Assembly: GCF_031846245.1 (NCBI RefSeq) | Contig: NZ_JAVRIC010000014.1 | Location: forward strand, 39,797-103,796 | Reading direction: 5' to 3' | Origin: Banduia mediterranea | Lineage (GTDB): Bacteria; Pseudomonadota; Gammaproteobacteria; Nevskiales; Nevskiaceae | DNA length: 64,000 nucleotides | Shown: positions 1-9,249 of the stretch, one piece after another | How positions within the stretch are numbered: position 1 is the stretch's first letter | How the letters are laid out: each line of letters begins with the position of its first letter | The notes under the pieces: model-generated | Seen by the model: the letters and a program-made list of their open reading frames with translations, nothing else | What the model was told of the DNA's origin: nothing | Database searches by the model: none | Made by a program: the position numbers and the translations under genes

Positions 1-604
1 TCACCCCTTCGCGCACCGGATGCGCCGAGAATTTCTCGAAGTCGGCGCGCACCTCGCGGTGGCACTTCTCGCAGACCTGCGGCTGCTCGTGCGCACTCAT
101 GACCGGATCGTGGTCGGCGTGCACGGTGTGGCAGCTCGCGCAGGCCACGTCCTCGCGCTCGTGCACGCTGCCCTGCCAATCGACGCGATGGCCGCCCTGG
201 TGACAGGCCAGGCAGGCACCGTTTTCCTCGGCGACGCTGGCCGCGGAGTGCTTGCCGAACAGCGGAATCGGCGGCCGCGGATCGCCGGGATGCAGGCGTC
301 TGGCATGCTCGCCGCCGGGACCGTGGCAACTTTCGCACTGCGCCTGCGCGAACGGCGTGCGCGAATCGGCGCGGCGGCCGTGCGGCGAGTCGAAGATGCT
401 TTTCACGTGCGCATCGTCATGACACTTGATGCAGGTGTCCGCGCCGCGCGGCGAGAACGAGGGCGCCGCTTCGGCGGATTCATCGGATGCCGACGTCACC
501 GCAGCCGCTGACGGCACGGCGGCGCCGACCGCAGCCAGCGCCAGCACGAGACAGGCCAGCGCACGCCCGCTCCGCCGGCCCGGCTTCGCCGCGCGTGGCG
601 TCAT
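1..604 (-). CDS. MtrA/DmsE-like decaheme cytochrome c, partial
   Basis: The C-terminus lies beyond the left edge; 201 residues are visible. The N-terminus has an arginine-rich start and a hydrophobic Ala/Leu/Val stretch that reads as a Sec signal peptide. Five CXXCH heme sites follow: CIKCH, CESCH, CLACH, CASCH and CEKCH. Their spacing resembles MtrA/DmsE/PioA decaheme proteins, which carry electrons through an outer-membrane porin. The ATG overlaps the stop of the upstream decaheme lipoprotein gene by four bases (ATGA), so the two are translationally coupled. An MtrB-like porin would be expected beyond the edge but cannot be seen. The ten-heme total is an inference from the family. Confidence 0.85.
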   Translation of the reverse strand, partial: MTPRAAKPGRRSGRALACLVLALAAVGAAVPSAAAVTSASDESAEAAPSFSPRGADTCIKCHDDAHVKSIFDSPHGRRADSRTPFAQAQCESCHGPGGEHARRLHPGDPRPPIPLFGKHSAASVAEENGACLACHQGGHRVDWQGSVHEREDVACASCHTVHADHDPVMSAHEQPQVCEKCHREVRADFEKFSAHPVREGV

Positions 605-2859
605 GGCAGACCGTGCACGACCGCGACGTCGGCAATCGAGCCCGAGCCGTGGCAAACCGCGCAGCTTTCGGTCGTCGCCGCGCTGCTGCCGATCTCGGCC
701 GCGGTGATGCCGAAGCCGCCGCCGTTCTGCTGCATGTGCGTGACGGCCGCCTGATCGTCATGGCAGGACGAGCACACCGCGCTGGCCGGCGAGATGCGTC
801 CATAGGACGCAAGGTCCTCGACCGCGCCCGGCGGCGAGAAGTCGCCGGCCAGCCTGGTCGCATGCGTGTCGATCGTCGTGCCGAGCACCGTGCTCTGCAG
901 CGGCAGCGCATAGCTCGACGATTCGTGGCATTGCGTGCAGTTGGCGACCACGCCGGGATAGCCGATGCCGGAGAAGTCGTTGACCGAGCTGCGGTAGCCG
1001 TAGACCACGAAGTTGCTGCTGCGCACCGAAGCGCCGTGAATCGCGTGAATCATGAGCTTGAAGTCGATCGGACGCTGTTCGAGACCATCGACGGCCGCGG
1101 TGTTGACGCCGTTGGCGCTTGCGTCGGGATCGTCCGGACGCACCGCCAGATCGGTCGCGTTCGGCGTATGGCACATCGTGCAGAGCTGCACGTTGTCGGT
1201 GCGGTTGTTGCCGTGGAACGACAGGCCATCGTTGACGCCGTGGCAGGCCTGGCATTTGTCGAGGCTGACGACGCTGCGGCGCGCCGCGGGTACCGTGTCG
1301 GTGATCGCGAAATTCTCGGTCACCCCGGTCACCGGAATGCGGTCGGAATAGATCCCGTCACCGTCGTAGTCGCCGGCCGGATGGCCTTCGATCGCGACCG
1401 TGCCCGAGCCGGTCACGTCGTACGGCACCGGCACCGATGACGTCACGGTAAAGGTGCCGTCGCCGTTGGACGTGGCCGCACTCAACGCGGAGATCGCGAC
1501 CGGCCCACCCGGATAGTCGCCGCTGCCGACATTGCCGTAATCGGCGGTGCTCCAGGCGATGTCGATGCTCAGCGAGGAATTGCCGCCGGCCGTGAACGGC
1601 GCGTCGGCGAGGATGTCGTAGGGCGCGTTGCCGTCCTCGGGGTTGGTCACCGAGAAGCTCACGCTCGGGTACTGGCCCTGCCCGGTGTCGTCGATACTGA
1701 GAATGTTGTACTGGAAGCGGGCCGCCCACAGCTTGCCGGGAATCTGGTGCGATTCCGGCACGCTGCCGGCGACTCGGTTCTCGGCGTGGCAGACCGTGCA
1801 CTGGGTGTTGTCGGTGACGACGCCGCCGGGATGACCGCCGGCCGCGCCGGCCGCGAAATCGACGTCGTCATGGCAGCTTCCGCAGGCCTGCAGCGTCGGC
1901 TTGTTGATGAAATGGGCGGCCTGCGGTGTGCTGCTGTCGTCCGGATTGTGGCAGCCGGTGCAGTTGCGCAAGTCCTTCGGGAATTCGACCTCGGAGTAGT
2001 CGTGCACGCTGTTGCCGTAGCCGTAGATCAGATACGGCGTGCCGGCGACGACGCTCGGCAGTTCGGCGCCGGCGTGGATCCTGTGGATCATCACCATGAA
2101 GTCGATCGACTGCCCGCTGCTCGCCTCGACGCTGCCGGGGTTGTGGCAGGTCACGCACAGCTTGACGTCGCGCCGCGCGCCGCCGTGCGCGGACAGATCA
2201 CCATGGCAGGCATTGCAACTGGCCTGCGCAACCATGTCGCGACCGTCCTCCGGCTCGGTGCTGCCGGTGGACGGCTGCCAGGTGTAGACGGCGTTGTTGA
2301 CCGTTGGCAGCGTCCCCGAGCGCACGGCGATGGCGACGCGGTGCGTCAGCGTCGCATCGTACTCGACCGCGCGCGGCTCGGTGACGTGCGTGACGTCGGC
2401 GCCGAAGGTATAGGAATAGCTGCCGTCGTTGTGGTCTTCGAGACTGCCGCCCGAGTCGCGGGCGGCGATGATCGTTTCCTCGGTGCCTGCTCCGCTGCCG
2501 CTCGGCTCTTCAGTCTGGTTGATGTAGCTCTGCCAGCTGTCGGCGTCGCCATCGGTGCCCGGCAGGAGCCTCGCCAGCATGACTTCGAGCGTACTCGCGG
2601 GCAGGCCGACGTAGGGCAGGCCGGATTCGTCGATGAGCGTGAAGTCGACCGTCGAGCTGTCGCCGAGGCTCGCGCCGGTGATCGTCAGCGTCAAATCGCT
2701 TTGCCCGTTGCTGACCGGAATCGTCGTGCCGGGCGTGCCGGGCTCGCCTGCGGGCCCTTGCTCGCCGTCGTCGCCATCACATCCGGCCAAGGCCCCGAAC
2801 AACAGCAGCGAAAACACGAACAAGCACGCGTTGCCACGCCGACGGCTATGAAGATACAT
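601..2859 (-). CDS. OmcA/MtrC-family decaheme c-type cytochrome lipoprotein
   Basis: The 752-residue product starts with a short basic segment, a hydrophobic stretch and a lipobox (LAGC), followed by a Gly/Pro/Asp-rich linker resembling a collagen-like spacer. I count ten CXXCH motifs: CNACH, CVTCH, CTGCH, CGSCH, CTVCH, CQACH, CTMCH, CTQCH, CSSCH and CAVCH. This matches OmcA/MtrC-family cytochromes, which sit on the outer membrane and pass electrons to extracellular or periplasmic acceptors. The ATG at 2859 is preferred over an upstream alternative because it begins the lipoprotein signal and has GGGAG just before it. It is transcribed ahead of the MtrA-like gene and divergently from two further cytochromes. 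The physiological acceptor is unknown. Confidence 0.9.
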   Translation of the reverse strand: MYLHSRRRGNACLFVFSLLLFGALAGCDGDDGEQGPAGEPGTPGTTIPVSNGQSDLTLTITGASLGDSSTVDFTLIDESGLPYVGLPASTLEVMLARLLPGTDGDADSWQSYINQTEEPSGSGAGTEETIIAARDSGGSLEDHNDGSYSYTFGADVTHVTEPRAVEYDATLTHRVAIAVRSGTLPTVNNAVYTWQPSTGSTEPEDGRDMVAQASCNACHGDLSAHGGARRDVKLCVTCHNPGSVEASSGQSIDFMVMIHRIHAGAELPSVVAGTPYLIYGYGNSVHDYSEVEFPKDLRNCTGCHNPDDSSTPQAAHFINKPTLQACGSCHDDVDFAAGAAGGHPGGVVTDNTQCTVCHAENRVAGSVPESHQIPGKLWAARFQYNILSIDDTGQGQYPSVSFSVTNPEDGNAPYDILADAPFTAGGNSSLSIDIAWSTADYGNVGSGDYPGGPVAISALSAATSNGDGTFTVTSSVPVPYDVTGSGTVAIEGHPAGDYDGDGIYSDRIPVTGVTENFAITDTVPAARRSVVSLDKCQACHGVNDGLSFHGNNRTDNVQLCTMCHTPNATDLAVRPDDPDASANGVNTAAVDGLEQRPIDFKLMIHAIHGASVRSSNFVVYGYRSSVNDFSGIGYPGVVANCTQCHESSSYALPLQSTVLGTTIDTHATRLAGDFSPPGAVEDLASYGRISPASAVCSSCHDDQAAVTHMQQNGGGFGITAAEIGSSAATTESCAVCHGSGSIADVAVVHGLP

Positions 2860-2975
2860 GCTCCCGACCCCTTGACTGGCAGCGGCGGCAGGAATCCGTT
2901 GACGGCACGTCCGATCCCGCCCCCGCATCTGCTTGCTGGTTCTTTCGATTACAGCACGCGTCGATCGCAGCGATA

Positions 2976-2989
2976 TTGACCACGATCAA
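2976..2989. promoter_or_regulatory. Putative FNR/Anr box
   Basis: The sequence TTGACcacgATCAA matches the FNR/Anr consensus TTGAT-N4-ATCAA at nine of ten defined positions. It lies in the divergent intergenic region between the decaheme operon on the minus strand and the diheme/tetraheme cytochrome genes on the plus strand. Such a site would fit oxygen-dependent control of an anaerobic respiratory system. Neither promoter has been mapped, so which side it controls is unknown. Confidence 0.6.
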
Positions 2990-3086
2990 TTTCGCGGATG
3001 CCCGCTTGCCGTAGTCTGCGATCACGTAGACGCCGATGCGGCCAATCACCCAGAAGCGGTTCGCCCGCTCAGGTCCGGAGACAAGA

Positions 3087-3689
3087 ATGCGCATCAAATC
3101 TTTCGCGACACTGCTCGTGCTGTCGTTCGCGCTCGGCGGTACCGCCGCCGCCGCGGCGCCGGATTCGGCGGCCGGCTGCGCCGCCTGCCACGGCGAAGGT
3201 GGCGTCAGCCAGCGTTCCGACATCCCGACGATCGCCGGCCTCTCGGAGTTCTATCTCGAAGGACAGATGCAGGCGTATCAGAAAGGCGATCGCCCCTGTG
3301 AAAAGGTCAAGGGCGATGACGGCCAGACGGCCGACATGTGCGACATCGCCAAGGCGCTGACGGCCGATCAGATCGCCGAGATCGACGCCTATTTCTCCAG
3401 CCAGGACTTCGTCGCGGCGGACCAGACCGCCGACGCGGCGCTGGCCGCCAAGGGCAAGGCGCTGCACGAGCGGCGTTGCGAGATCTGCCATTCCGACGGT
3501 GGCAGCTTCGCCGACGACGACGCCGGCCTGCTCGCCGGACAGTGGAAGCCCTATCTGCAGTCGATGCTCGTCGAATACCGCAGCGGCAAGCGCGTCGAGC
3601 CGGAGAAGATGAAGCCGCAGACTTCGGCCCTGTCCGACGACGACATCAAGGCCCTGGTCGAGTTCTACGCCAGCGAAACCACCGAATAA
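3087..3689 (+). CDS. Periplasmic diheme cytochrome c (c4/c553-like)
   Basis: The 200-residue protein has a clear signal peptide ending near an Ala-rich site, then two class I cytochrome c domains with CAACH and CEICH heme motifs. It probably shuttles electrons in the periplasm. The ATG at 3087 has GGAG seven bases upstream and starts directly at the signal peptide; an in-frame GTG at 3036 would add an unlikely leader. The next gene, a NapC/NirT-like tetraheme cytochrome, begins 28 bases after its stop, so the two probably form an operon. The divergent decaheme genes suggest it links quinol oxidation with outer-membrane cytochromes, but this partnership is inferred only from position. Confidence 0.85.
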   Translation: MRIKSFATLLVLSFALGGTAAAAAPDSAAGCAACHGEGGVSQRSDIPTIAGLSEFYLEGQMQAYQKGDRPCEKVKGDDGQTADMCDIAKALTADQIAEIDAYFSSQDFVAADQTADAALAAKGKALHERRCEICHSDGGSFADDDAGLLAGQWKPYLQSMLVEYRSGKRVEPEKMKPQTSALSDDDIKALVEFYASETTE

Positions 3690-3717
3690 GATCGGCGACG
3701 TCCCAGGGGAAACGACT

Positions 3718-4317
3718 GTGAACCCGGAACAGGGAGAAGACACGCAGCATCGCGGAATCGGCGCGCGCCTGTGGAAACGGCCGCGACGCTGGTTCCTGTT
3801 CGGAATTCCGCTCGGCGGCCTGCTCACCTTCGTACTTGGAATCGGCGTCGCCGGCGGATTCGTCGGCGGGCTGAAATACACCGAAACCGATGCGTTCTGC
3901 ACCTCCTGCCATGAGATGAAGCAACCGCTCGCCGAGCTTCAGCAGAGCATTCACCATTCCAACGCCTACGGCATTCAGGCCGGCTGCGCCGACTGCCACG
4001 TCCCGCCGACCCTCTTCGGCGGCCTGATGCGACACGTCCGCGCGAGCACCGAGGTCTGGGGACACTTGACCGGCAAGCTCAACACGCCCGAAAAGTACGA
4101 GGCCCTGCGGGCCCAGCTCGCGCAGAAGATCTGGGCGGAATTAAAGGCGAACGACTCGGCGGAATGTCGCAGTTGTCACAATCAGGCCGCAATGGACCTG
4201 AGCAAACAGGACCGTATCGCCGCCAAACGGCATTCGGCCGAATACATGGCCAAGAGCGGCAAGACCTGCATCGATTGCCACAAGGGCGTTGCCCACGTAC
4301 TGCCCGAAGGCGTCTGA
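3718..4317 (+). CDS. NapC/NirT-family tetraheme quinol dehydrogenase
   Basis: This 199-residue protein has one N-terminal membrane anchor (about residues 25-50) followed by four CXXCH motifs: CTSCH, CADCH, CRSCH and CIDCH. The layout is that of NapC/NirT/CymA, membrane-anchored cytochromes that oxidise quinols and reduce periplasmic redox partners. Translation probably starts at the GTG at 3718, which has AGGGG upstream. In Shewanella a CymA protein of this type feeds the Mtr conduit; the neighbouring MtrA-like and OmcA-like genes make a similar role plausible here. A role with nitrate, nitrite, TMAO or DMSO reductases encoded elsewhere cannot be excluded. Confidence 0.9.
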   Translation: MNPEQGEDTQHRGIGARLWKRPRRWFLFGIPLGGLLTFVLGIGVAGGFVGGLKYTETDAFCTSCHEMKQPLAELQQSIHHSNAYGIQAGCADCHVPPTLFGGLMRHVRASTEVWGHLTGKLNTPEKYEALRAQLAQKIWAELKANDSAECRSCHNQAAMDLSKQDRIAAKRHSAEYMAKSGKTCIDCHKGVAHVLPEGV

Positions 4318-4360
4318 GCCGCGACCCGGTTTGGCGAGCCTGCCCGAAGGCGTGACTGAT

Positions 4361-4707
4361 TCAGTGCACCGGCCGGCTCTGATGCAGCCGATCCCTGCCA
4401 TACCGCCAGATGATGCGCAGCCCCTCACCGAAACGGAAATTGACGACATGGCGCCGCCAGAACAGCCCGCGTTTGTCGCAGACCGTGGAGATCGAGAAAC
4501 GCGAAATCTCGCCGAGCAGCGCCGGATTTCAGGCTGTCGCGTCGCGACCTTCGGCAGGAGCCAGGCCGGCGGCACGGTGAAGAACTCCAAGCGAGGTTGA
4601 CGATGCCACACCTGCAGGCCGCACGCGTGCGGATAGCTCGCGATCGTCAGAAAGCCCAGCGGATACATCTCGAACACCGCCTGAACGGCGGACCTTGCGA
4701 CACGGCA
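4361..4707 (-). pseudogene. Remnant of a probable B12-binding radical SAM protein
   Basis: Two protein-like pieces survive on the minus strand in different frames. The upstream piece includes VFEMYPLGFLTIASY, which resembles the start of the cobalamin-binding domain in B12-binding radical SAM proteins. The downstream piece, in another frame, reads LLGEISRF, then CDKRGLFWRRHVVNFRFGEG and IIWRYGRDRL before a stop at 4361, which looks like a C-terminal tail. Together they are too short for such an enzyme and lack a CxxxCxxC cluster motif. The likely explanation is internal deletion plus frameshift. The gene lies immediately downstream of the UbiA-type prenyltransferase in the same orientation, so the two may once have formed an operon. 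The family assignment comes from memory of conserved motifs and needs a search. Confidence 0.45.
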
Positions 4708-5607
4708 TCAGCCGAGCAGCAGGCCGACCGCGAGCAGCAGTAGCGTGAGGTGGATCGTCGCGACGTTGATTCCGAGATAGCGCAGCAGGCGCTTCGTGTC
4801 GTCGGCATGGGTGTGTACGCGCACCGCCAGCAGCAGGCCCGCGGGCAGCGTCAGCAGCGCCAGCAAAGCGGGCAGCGGCAGTATCGAGGCCAGAACGCCG
4901 CCAATGATCGTGAGATAGGTCGCGATCAGCAGCGCGCCGAACAGCACGGCGGCGCGACGCCGGCCCAGCACGATCGGCAGGTGACGCCGCCCGACCTGGC
5001 GATCGGCTTCGACGTCGGGAAACTGGTTGATCAGCAACAGCTCGCTGACCAGCAGCAGCGGCGGCAATGCCGCCACCGCACCGACCCAGCTGTAATGGCC
5101 GCTCAATACGAAGGCGCTGCCGCCGACCATCACCGGGCCGAATCCGAGACCCGGTGCCAGCAGGCACAGCAGCGGCTGGCGCGTGATCAGCGGCGTATAC
5201 GCGACCACGACGAGCGCCCCGACCAGACCCAGCGGTAACAATGCCCAGCCCTTTTCAGCGATGAAATAAAGGCCGATCGCGACGCTGCCGGCCAGGGCCA
5301 CGGCACCGGCCGCGCCGGCCGCGGCGGCAGCCTCGGGGTGCGCCGGCAACGAGCCGCTGCCACCCGAAAACGGGGTTCGCACCGTCAGGTGGTCTAGTCC
5401 CGACCGGAAATCGTGATATTCGTTGAGCAGGTTGACGCTGATGTGTCCGAGCAGGGCCGCGAGCAGCACCAGCAGGCTCTCGCCGATATCGACACGGCCG
5501 GCCGAATGCAGCGCCGCCGCGATGCCGAGCAACACGCACAGCGGCGTCAGGCTCAGGAAATTGGGCCGGGCGGCATGAAACACCGGGCCGATGATTGTGC
5601 GTTCCAT
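4708..5607 (-). CDS. UbiA-family prenyltransferase (MenA-like)
   Basis: This 299-residue integral membrane protein has about eight to nine hydrophobic segments. The first Asp-rich site appears as NEYHDFRSGLD (near residue 62) and the second as DVEADRQVGR (near residue 198), as in UbiA-superfamily enzymes that transfer polyprenyl groups to aromatic acceptors. The sequence resembles 1,4-dihydroxy-2-naphthoate polyprenyltransferase (MenA) more than UbiA, but the substrate cannot be fixed and no other men genes are in the window. It is followed by the radical SAM remnant and preceded by an ABC1-family kinase gene on the same strand. Confidence 0.8.
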   Translation of the reverse strand: MERTIIGPVFHAARPNFLSLTPLCVLLGIAAALHSAGRVDIGESLLVLLAALLGHISVNLLNEYHDFRSGLDHLTVRTPFSGGSGSLPAHPEAAAAAGAAGAVALAGSVAIGLYFIAEKGWALLPLGLVGALVVVAYTPLITRQPLLCLLAPGLGFGPVMVGGSAFVLSGHYSWVGAVAALPPLLLVSELLLINQFPDVEADRQVGRRHLPIVLGRRRAAVLFGALLIATYLTIIGGVLASILPLPALLALLTLPAGLLLAVRVHTHADDTKRLLRYLGINVATIHLTLLLLAVGLLLG

Positions 5608-5879
5608 CCGTCAACATTCCCCGTCAGGGTCCAGTGAAAGCGGGCGTCCCCCAACCAAGCCAGCGTACCGGGCGCCAGCAGGCCCACGGTCGAGCTGTCG
5701 ACCGTCGTCAGCGGCAACGATGCCGCAAGCGGCGCCTGCTGGCTATGCAGGTGAATCCACGCGGCAGGGCCAAGCCAGCGCGAGACGGACCGACAGGCTC
5801 GTCACCAGCGTGTTGAGCCACAGCATCGCAGGCTCTCCAGCGTCGCCGTGTCCCGACCGTGAACAGCGGCGACCGCCGC

Positions 5880-7274
5880 TCAGGGCAGCTTCAGCGCGCG
5901 GCACAGGCGCTCTCTGCCGTCCAGTTCGGCGTCGAGCGCCGCCAGCATCATGAACATGCCGGTCAACCGCCGGTGCAGGAACACGATCTCGCGCGGCGGC
6001 AGGCGGAAGTGCACCGTCACCGTGCTCGCCGCGGTGGCGAGCGCGGCACGTTCCGGCAGGTCCGAACGTCCCCATCGGTATTCGCCGCGCGCGTTCCAGA
6101 GATGCGCCTGCGGACCGCCCCTGGGCGGCTCGGCAAACGGTTCGACCAGTGCCTCGCACATGCGCGAAAAGCCGTCGAGCACGGACTGCGGAAAATCCTC
6201 GCGCAGGATGCCGATCGCCGCCGCGCCACGGATGATGCGCGGGCGCTCGTGCAGCAACGCGCCGCGCACGATCTCCGCGTAGGCTTCGACGAACGCCGGC
6301 CTGAAACGACGCACCGCGCCGAAATCGAGCAGCAGGAGGGCGTCGCCTTCGGGGGTCCCCGGGCGGAACAGATAGTTGCCGAAGTTCGGGTCGCTCTGCA
6401 CCATGCCCCAGCCGAACAGCTCGGTCAGGAACAGGTCCAGCAGTGCATCGGCGTAGCGGTTGCGGCGTGCCTGTGACAGCGCCCGAATTTGTGGATCGCT
6501 CACCGGACGCCCGCTCTCGTACGTCATCGTCAGTACGCGAAGTCCGCAGTATTCGGGCAGCATCCGCGGTACGGCGAAACGCGCATCGCCCTGCAGACGC
6601 TCAGCGTAGAGCTGCGTGTAGCGCCGCTCGCGGCGGTAGTCGACCTCCTGGCGCAGCATCTGCCTGAGCTCGTCGAACATCGGCCGCAGGTCCAGGCCCC
6701 TGGGCGTGATCCGGCTCAGAATCAGCAGGCGCGACAAGGTGCGGATATCGCTGTCGATCGCGTCGGCGACACCCGGATACTGTACCTTGAGGCAAAGCTC
6801 CAGACCGTCGGATTTGCGGCGGGCGCGGTGTACCTGCCCGAGCGAAGCGGCACCGATCGCGGTTTCGTCGATGTCGAGCTGCGCCATTTGCGCGGTGCCG
6901 AGGCCACGCCGCACGATCGGTTCGAGCGTGCGCCACGGCACCGGCTGCGACAGGTCCTGAAGCTGCCCGAGTATGCCCACGGCGTCCTCGGGCAGGAAAT
7001 AGGCGCCATAGAGCGCGAGCAGCTGGCCGGCCTTCATCACGCTGCCCTTGAGCTGGCCGAGCTGTTCGACCAGCTGCTGCGCCTGCTCGCGGTAGAAGGT
7101 CTGATTCGCCGCGCTGCGGCCATCCGCGTCACGAAACAGATTGCGCGCGCTGTGTGCGACGAAGCGCGCGCCCATGCCCGCCCCCATGCGTGCGAGCGCG
7201 GCATTGCGCTGCAGCGGGGTGACCTTGAGCCCGATGAATGCCTCGTCCTGCTGCGGGTCCACGGCGCTGTTCAT
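5880..7274 (-). CDS. ABC1/UbiB-family atypical kinase
   Basis: The 464-residue protein has the hallmarks of the ABC1 (AarF/UbiB/ADCK) family: a KxGQ motif (KAGQLLA), an Ala-rich loop (GAASLGQVH), a nucleotide-binding lysine in CLKVQYPGV, the catalytic-loop motif QSDPNFGNYLF, and DFG in LLLDFGAV. Family members support ubiquinone synthesis or lipid handling, often as ATPases rather than protein kinases. It lacks the two C-terminal membrane helices of classical UbiB, so it is probably a soluble paralogue. It lies upstream of a UbiA-type prenyltransferase, suggesting a quinone or prenyl-lipid role, but no direct evidence is available. Confidence 0.85.
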   Translation of the reverse strand: MNSAVDPQQDEAFIGLKVTPLQRNAALARMGAGMGARFVAHSARNLFRDADGRSAANQTFYREQAQQLVEQLGQLKGSVMKAGQLLALYGAYFLPEDAVGILGQLQDLSQPVPWRTLEPIVRRGLGTAQMAQLDIDETAIGAASLGQVHRARRKSDGLELCLKVQYPGVADAIDSDIRTLSRLLILSRITPRGLDLRPMFDELRQMLRQEVDYRRERRYTQLYAERLQGDARFAVPRMLPEYCGLRVLTMTYESGRPVSDPQIRALSQARRNRYADALLDLFLTELFGWGMVQSDPNFGNYLFRPGTPEGDALLLLDFGAVRRFRPAFVEAYAEIVRGALLHERPRIIRGAAAIGILREDFPQSVLDGFSRMCEALVEPFAEPPRGGPQAHLWNARGEYRWGRSDLPERAALATAASTVTVHFRLPPREIVFLHRRLTGMFMMLAALDAELDGRERLCRALKLP

Positions 7275-7332
7275 GCGTGATACTGCCTTTGCAGCGATCG
7301 AAGAACCGCTGCAGGTCGTCGATGAACGATCG

Positions 7333-7364
7333 AAAAAAGGCCGCGTCGAACGCGGCCTTTTTTT
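7333..7364. terminator. Strong hairpin terminator after nqrF
   Basis: A run of A, a stem GGCCGCG, the loop TCGAA, the stem CGCGGCC and a run of seven T form a rho-independent terminator that can work in both directions. It closes the nqr operon, which ends at 7390 on the minus strand, and separates it from the ABC1 kinase gene. Confidence 0.9.
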
Positions 7365-7389
7365 CCGGTGCTCACCGACGCATTCCCGA

Positions 7390-8610
7390 TCAGCCGCCGA
7401 AATCGTCGAGCATGATGTCGTCGCGCTCCACGCCGAGATCGGTGAGCATCTTGATCACGGCGGCGTTCATCATCGGCGGGCCGCACATGTAGTACTCACA
7501 GTCTTCCGGTGCCTTGTGGTCCTTGAGATAGTTCTCGTAGAGCACGTTGTGGATGAAGCCGGTATAGCCGGTCCAGTTGTCCTCCGGCGTCGCGTCGGAC
7601 AGGGCCACATGCCATTCGAAGTTGTCGTTGTCGGCGGCGAGCCCGTCGAAATCCTCGACGTAGAACATCTCGCGGCGGGAGCGCGCGCCGTACCAGAAGC
7701 TTATCTTGCGCTGGGTCTTGATGCGCAGCAACTGGTCGAGGATATGGCTGCGCATCGGCGCCATGCCGGCGCCGCCGCCGACGAAGACCATTTCCTTGTC
7801 GGTGTCGCGCGCAAAGAATTCGCCGAACGGCCCCGAAATGGTGACCTTGTCGCCCGGCTTGAGGCCGAAGATGTAGCTCGACATCGCACCTGGCGGCACG
7901 TCCGGCTGACGCGGCGGCGGACTGGCGATGCGCACGTTGAGCATGATGATGCCCAGTTCGTCGGGATAGTTCGCCATCGAATAGGCGCGCATCACCGGCT
8001 CGTCCACCTTGGAGACGTAGCGCCACAGATTGAACTTGTCCCAGTCCTCGCGGAAGCGATCGTCGACCTGGAAGTTCTTGTATTCGACCGTATGCGGTGG
8101 GCACTCGATCTGGATGTAACCACCGGCGCGGAAGTGGACCTGCTGTCCCACTGGCAGTTCCAGCACCAGTTCCTTGATGAAGGTGGCGACATTGTCGTTG
8201 GAGCGTACGGTGCACTCCCATTTCTTGACGCCGAACACCTCTTCCGGCACGTCGACCTTCATGTCCTGCTTGACTTTCACTTGGCAGGACAGGCGCTCGC
8301 CTTCGCGGGCTTCGCGCTTGGTGATGTGATTGAGTTCGGTGGGGCCGATCGAACCGCCGCCTTCGGGAATCTTGACGCGGCACTGCGCGCAGGAACCGCC
8401 GCCGCCGCAGGCCGAGGGCACGAACAGGCCGTTGGCGGCCAGGGTCTGCAGCAGCATGCCGCCGGTAGGTACCGAGATGCACTTTTCGCCGTTGATCTCG
8501 ATGCTGACATTGCCTTCGGGCACCAGCATCGACTTGGCGAACAGGATGATCGCGACCAGCACCAGGATGATGGTGACGAAGAATCCGACGCCGAGAATGA
8601 TTTCTGTCAT
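7390..8610 (-). CDS. nqrF: Na+-translocating NADH:quinone reductase subunit F
   Basis: NqrF is the electron-input subunit: it oxidises NADH through FAD and a [2Fe-2S] cluster. The 406-residue protein has an N-terminal membrane helix, then the cluster ligands C68, C74, C77 ([10 protein letters not shown]) and C109. An FAD-binding RAYSMANYP motif and an NADH-binding [12 protein letters not shown] follow, and it ends in [10 protein letters not shown], typical of NqrF. It is the last gene of nqrABCDEF and is followed by the hairpin terminator. No apbE or nqrM is visible; these maturation genes must be elsewhere. Confidence 0.97.
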   Translation of the reverse strand: MTEIILGVGFFVTIILVLVAIILFAKSMLVPEGNVSIEINGEKCISVPTGGMLLQTLAANGLFVPSACGGGGSCAQCRVKIPEGGGSIGPTELNHITKREAREGERLSCQVKVKQDMKVDVPEEVFGVKKWECTVRSNDNVATFIKELVLELPVGQQVHFRAGGYIQIECPPHTVEYKNFQVDDRFREDWDKFNLWRYVSKVDEPVMRAYSMANYPDELGIIMLNVRIASPPPRQPDVPPGAMSSYIFGLKPGDKVTISGPFGEFFARDTDKEMVFVGGGAGMAPMRSHILDQLLRIKTQRKISFWYGARSRREMFYVEDFDGLAADNDNFEWHVALSDATPEDNWTGYTGFIHNVLYENYLKDHKAPEDCEYYMCGPPMMNAAVIKMLTDLGVERDDIMLDDFGG

Positions 8611-8640
8611 CGTGCTAACCGTGGTTGAGGGGGGCGCCGA

Positions 8641-9246
<606 letters not shown>

Positions 9247-9249
9247 GAC

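Noticed and set aside
487..2979. Long open frames on the plus strand opposite the decaheme gene
   Set aside because: They lack any domain signal and mirror the GC-rich codon pattern of the OmcA-like gene on the other strand.
4289..4600. 103-codon plus-strand frame overlapping the NapC-like gene end
   Set aside because: It runs through the NapC stop and the radical SAM remnant in another frame and has no protein-like features.
5608..5879. Minus-strand frame open between the ABC1 and UbiA genes
   Set aside because: A stretch reading APGTLAWLGDARFHWTLTG looks somewhat protein-like, but there is no start, no family match and it runs into the UbiA start, so I do not call it.
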